From Emydura subglobosa (taxonomy: Eukaryota; Chordata; Testudines; Chelidae), in the NCBI GenBank assembly GCA_007922225.1, contig ML679960.1:5526198-5590197 (forward strand): a stretch of 64,000 nt of DNA. The letters run 5' to 3'. Both the position numbers and the translations under genes were made by a program. The notes beneath the pieces were generated by a model that was given only the letters and a program-made list of their open reading frames with translations, was not told the DNA's origin and did no database searches. Of this stretch, positions 60,066 through 64,000 are shown piece after piece. Each line of letters begins with the position of its first letter. Positions within the stretch are counted from its first letter, which is position 1.

Positions 60066-61096
60066 TGTGTAAGGACACAGGACTATGTCACTATGACATT
60101 TTCTTGGGGTGTCTAGGCCTGGTTGCGACCTTGTTATCTCCTGCCTCAGTGAGAGCTTGTGCTTAAGTGGATATCAGCTCTTTGACACCACCAATCTGTC
60201 AGCCACCCAAACAATCTGCTCTGGGCTATGCCATCTTTAATTTGCTTTGGAGGTTAACAATAGGTCCTAATCCCCGAGTCCCATTGAAGCATTCCTGTAC
60301 TGTGTCCAGCCCTTAACTACTGGACACTCAGTAATTACCAGGTAAGATCTCCCCAATGGAATCATATACACCCCGGCTTGTTTGGATTTGCTTCTCAATA
60401 CAACATCATAGCACTAAGATATATTTACAGTGAAAATAATCATGTTTATTATCAAAGGGTAAGATTTAAGAGATAGTGAATAAGGACAATGATGGAAACA
60501 GAAATGGTTACATAAAGTACAACACGCTTCCTAGAATCTAATCTAAACTTTAACAGGCTATAAACCTTTTTCTTTAGATGAGATAAACTGCTTTAGACAA
60601 TCTCCCAGCATTTCTGACCAACATGGCTGGAATTAATGTTTCATGAGTGCAAAAAATGCTGCTCTTTTTACTTCCTCAGTGAAGGATGAAAAGGTTTATA
60701 ATCCCCAAAGTTTGTTGCTTGTATCTCAAAGTCAGGACAACCCCTTGTGGTTCAGTTTCTGGTGTTTTGTCTCTGTGTTGACTTCACATGCAAATTCAGC
60801 TTCCATTGTGTTGGCTTACAATGCCTAATTTAAGTTTGACAGAGATACACATCTTCCCTCCTATCTGAAAGAAACCTGTTTTTTTCTCTTTGGTTAGTCA
60901 CAGACTTCAAAACATATATTCAGTACAGACACACAACTCCTTACATATCATCTGTACATAAATCTCACAATGATTATGAAGATCAGAATGATGTTAGCAA
61001 TTATTAGACTTCACTTGACTGTTTTTGGATAAATATTATGAAAGCAATGTGTTGGGTGCAGTGAGTTTGCCAGGTCTGTCAGGAGTTACTGTTACA
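60066..61096 (-). mobile_element. Putative 5' LTR of the gypsy-like element
   Basis: An LTR-like unit of about 1 kb upstream (minus sense) of Gag, ending 160-180 bases before the Gag start, where an LTR plus leader is expected. On the minus strand it starts 'tgtaacagtaactcctgac'. It has a TATA-like 'ggattataaacc' at 60693-60704 and an AATAAA at 60445-60450. The 3' end is either at 60066 ('ccttacaca') or 60086 ('catagtgaca'). No convincing primer-binding site was found. Its partner 3' LTR is not present; the LTR at 51499 is of another family. Confidence 0.55.
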
Positions 61097-61559
61097 GAAC
61101 AGGGAATATTTCACTAAATAGCATTCAGGGGTCTTGTGATCACACATGTACTAACAAAAAGCTCCCTGGTCTGCAGTCCCTGGGATCATCCTCTACTGCC
61201 TTCTTTAAAGATATGCAAACATTTGTAGACATCCAGTGTAGCTGCTGATTTTAATAATAGATTACTTTTTTAAAAATTCACTTCCTGATACTTCATAATT
61301 CTTATCTGAGTATCTCAGAGTCTTGCATGCAAAGTCAGCAGCAAAAGAGGAATCCGTAGCAGACACCACAAAGACTCTTCTCCCTTTTAAGTATAAAATG
61401 TCTGCTTGGGACTTGGGATATTCATTGTTGTTTATCGATTGGTTTGTTCATTTGGTTCATTTTTTTTTTTTTGGTTGGTTGGTTTGGGGAGTTTTGGGGG
61501 GTGTATAGGTAACAAGGATGTCAATGCTGCTATGATATGCTGTGAGTGGAACCTAGCAC
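61097..61559. other. Unassigned noncoding sequence
   Basis: Contains a short (GGTT)n tract and T/G-rich sequence near 61460-61500. No gene. Confidence 0.45.
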
Positions 61560-62390
61560 TCTTGCTAAGGTGGAGTGGCATGTAGATGAACTCTTAAATA
61601 AATCCCATTAATTCCCAGTGACTTGTTGCTATTAAGTGTGTCAGTTTGATACAGCACGTCCTCTTCTGACATCTCAAGTTCCTTGTTATTCACTGAATAG
61701 AAAGGGTCTGTGGTAGGTTTCTCCCTTGGCATCCTCTCTAGTAGTGAATACTGATTCAAAGAAATCATTTAACTTCTGTGTAAAATCCATTGCTTATTTC
61801 ACTCCCTTGCAGTCCAATGGACCCAGCAATTCTCTTGCAGTCTTCCTGCTTCTGATATAATTAAACAGTTTCTTATTATCTGTTTTAATGTCTCTAGCCA
61901 GCTATTTGGTATTCAAATTGCTTCTTCTGCTCCCCAGTTTTCATCCTACATTTTTTTCCTGCCATAGTTTAGTTCCTTCCTAGTGGTTTCACTTGGGCTA
62001 CATTTTCCATTTATTTGAAGGATATCTATTTGGCTCAATAACCTCATTTAAGAAACCTTTTGTTTAGGGGAATACATGCCTTCTGTGGCTTCATTTTATG
62101 TCTGTACATCTTAAAGAACCTCTACGTTAAGCCTAACAATTTAAATTACCTTATTTTTCACTGCAGGATCTTTTTTGACTGGCATTCTTCTTTTGTTTTA
62201 CATTCCCCTCATGGAAGATTTGTGTCAGTGTTAGCTTTTGGTGTGTTTTTTCTCCAGAGGAAATAGAATGCAATTATATGATGGTCACTATTACCAAAGG
62301 ACTTAAATATAGTTTTGAACTAACTCCTGAGTGTTACTTAGAACAGCTTCTCCTCTCTCTTGCCTTACTTTTCCAAGAATTAGTCACTTA
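61560..62390 (-). pseudogene. CR1 LINE, endonuclease/RT N-terminal remnant
   Basis: Minus-strand CR1 fragment from the 5' half of ORF2. The frame at 61565-61768 has 'EEDVLYQTDTLNSNKSLGIN' followed by 'GIYLRVHL', the start of the CR1 reverse transcriptase ('...NKSPGPDGIHPRVL' in intact copies). Upstream sequence to about 62390 keeps typical reverse text ('gtcactattaccaaagg') but no open frame. It lacks the 3' end. Confidence 0.7.
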
Positions 62391-62399
62391 AAATGCTGA

Positions 62400-62700
62400 G
62401 AAACTGTTTCTCTAAATGTGGCACATGACCATATCGCACAGTATCACACACATGCCAAGGTGCAAGGCTCACATCTGGGACATCTTCTTTTGTGTGGCTT
62501 GGGTAGGTAGCAATGATTACAAATGTATACGTAGGTTTGATAGCCAGCACATTGCCACAGCAGCGAGAGCATGAATGTCCTTCAGACCCGTGGCGAAAGA
62601 AAAAAAGGGGACATTCAGATATAATATGATCCATCGTTTGTGACTGGTGACCACAGTCGCATACAGGTGTTTGCCTCATTTTCCATTTAAAGAGGGTTTG
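62400..62700 (-). pseudogene. Non-LTR retrotransposon C-terminal zinc-finger fragment
   Basis: On the minus strand the start of an open frame (62679 downwards) reads 'VCDCGHQSQTMDHIISECP', preceded by 'SGQTLFKWKMRQTP'. This C-x-C-...-H-x4-C pattern is the zinc-binding tail found after the reverse transcriptase in several non-LTR families. CR1 does not carry it in this form, so this is probably a different LINE clade. The rest of the 99-codon frame does not resemble the family, so only about 35 residues are assigned. Confidence 0.5.
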
Positions 62701-63159
62701 TCCACTTCTGGGTGAAGCAAAGCAAGTAGTGACTAATTATGGAGAGTTTAACGCAAGGGACATGAAAGGTAGAATTGAACAAAAAGTGGTGACATTTTAA
62801 AAAAAACACAAACATTTGAAAAACAAAACACAACAAAAACAACCCCAATACCTACCTTATACTCAGTAAAAGAAAATTGTGCAATTCCATGCATTATCTT
62901 TATGTTTGCTTGCCAGGAGTCCTGACTGTGATAATGACCAGTCCTGAGTGCATTAGAGAGAGCTGTAAAATCTTCTCACAGTGGACAATTTTACAACAAA
63001 ATTGCTACTGTGGAAGTTTTTGCCTAACCCCTAGCAGCTACTGTTTCATTTATGCCCTGAAGCATGAAGAATGATATCACTTAGATATTTTTATCCTACC
63101 TAGTTTAACTGCAGATCATATTCTTATTAGTCACATAAATATCTTGTTCTTTTTGGCAT
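62701..63159. other. Unassigned noncoding sequence
   Basis: No supported feature. Confidence 0.5.
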
Positions 63160-63295
63160 CCTCTTTTTGCCTCAGCAATAACTTCTGGTGATGGGTTCCA
63201 TGGGTCAATTACACAATTAATTAATCTTTTATCAGTTTCAAATGTGTTGCCTTTTCATTCCAGTCAATGTTCTGTTGTTCTTATTATTTAACCTC
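63160..63295 (-). repeat. Possible CR1 remnant
   Basis: 'gatgggttccatgggtcaat' and 'tttatcagtttcaaatgtg', then 'tgccttttcattccag', resemble the reverse of the CR1 C-terminal region. It is short and diverged. Confidence 0.4.
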
Positions 63296-64000
63296 TATTT
63301 CTAGTTGTTGTTGTTGTTTTCAACTTTCCAATTTTAGAGTCACTTGAACTTTCTTTATCTTCCAGAAAATACCTATCAATAAGTCCTTTGCCATTTCCCT
63401 CTTGCAGAATGAAACCTAGCTAATGTACCATTACTACAGCTGGACTAGAATCCATAGTAATTGCTTGCTTCTCAGCCCAGACAATAAAGTACTGCTCAAA
63501 CTCAGATTTTTTTTTCAATGGTATCTTTAATACATATGTTCAGTGGAACCACACTTCCTGCAGAATTTTGTCCTGCAGTACTTACATGGGAGCTGAAGGT
63601 GCTCAGCACCTCATAGGAGTTTTCAGCATTTCATAGTTCAGATACTTAATTTCATGTTCCAAATATCCTGGTGGCCTGAATTTTAGTGGTGTTGAAACAC
63701 TCACAATTTTTTTGAGTTTTAGGGCTGGATGTGATCATCTCATCTGAAAATCAGTAGTCACAAAGAGATTGCAAGTCAAAATGAACGTGTCCCTAAATCC
63801 TATGGTGTGGGTGTTTGCTTATTTGAGGCACTCCTTTATTGCCTTGTTAAATCAAAACTTCACACAGGGATTTCACTTACATATGCAATATTAACTGGAG
63901 CTTCATCTTACCACTTTATCACCCATTTTACGACTGTGATGTATTTGTAAGTTTCATTAAACGGACTGTGCAAGAGTCCCAAATGGATAAACAACAATTC
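63296..64000. other. Unassigned noncoding sequence
   Basis: Contains a short (TTG)n tract at about 63303-63318. No gene or recognised repeat. Confidence 0.45.

Noticed and set aside
51499..61096. LTRs at 51499 and 60066 as the two LTRs of one gypsy element
   Set aside because: Their sequences, promoter contexts and ends differ, and the first matches the family at 38045 instead.
1..64000. tRNA genes or tRNA-derived turtle SINEs with intact A and B boxes
   Set aside because: I found no B-box-like 'ggttcgaatcc' string in a convincing tRNA context on either strand. Only the MIR-like relics resemble tRNA-derived SINEs.
1..64000. CRISPR array, operon or prokaryotic mobile island
   Set aside because: The direct repeats are dispersed eukaryotic transposon copies, there are no regularly spaced unique spacers, and no long intact frames exist.

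Overview
This window looks like nuclear DNA of a sauropsid, most likely a turtle. The evidence is AT-rich noncoding sequence, no compact gene order, and dense CR1 LINE copies whose 3' ends carry the sauropsid consensus (for example at 9953, 17910, 19982, 33098 and 42895). It also holds MIR-like and L2-like relics, solo LTRs, near-palindromic MITE-like elements of kinds I associate with turtle genomes, and a hAT transposon copy. I recognise no host exon, tRNA, rRNA or CpG-island promoter. The species call is from remembered repeat signatures, not a search.

Layout. 1-9.9 kb: a MIR-like SINE, an old L2-like LINE split by a CR1 and a foldback element, a GC-rich block with an unidentified acidic reading frame (6603-6953), and a GC-rich repeat flanked by 11-bp direct repeats (7253-7745). 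9.9-12.4 kb: a CR1 split by a clean solo LTR (10629-11605). 13.9-24.7 kb: MIR, CR1 copies, a second solo LTR inside a CR1 (20129-21036), and a plus-strand LTR with triplicated U3 motifs (23775-24701). 24.7-31.6 kb: mostly unassigned. 31.6-37.6 kb: two CR1s (one inside a MITE), two palindromic MITEs and LTR-like sequence. 38-40.3 kb: a short Ty3/gypsy-like element with two LTRs and two decayed Gag zinc knuckles. 42.9-44.9 kb: a 2-kb CR1. 51.5-61.1 kb: the richest block. It holds a decayed Ty3/gypsy-like element on the minus strand (LTR, Gag, zinc knuckle, integrase, then reverse transcriptase), split by a hAT transposon (55330-58974) and next to a CR1 and another gypsy-type LTR. 61.5-62.7 kb: further LINE fragments.

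How the parts relate. Nothing here works as a pathway. The sequence records successive insertions: L2 and MIR oldest, then CR1 and MITEs, then LTR elements and the hAT. All transposon reading frames I recognise are broken. Two points stand out. The gypsy-like element has integrase upstream of reverse transcriptase (the Gmr1-like order). And 12 of 15 CR1/LTR insertions lie on the minus strand, which would fit an intron of a plus-strand gene.
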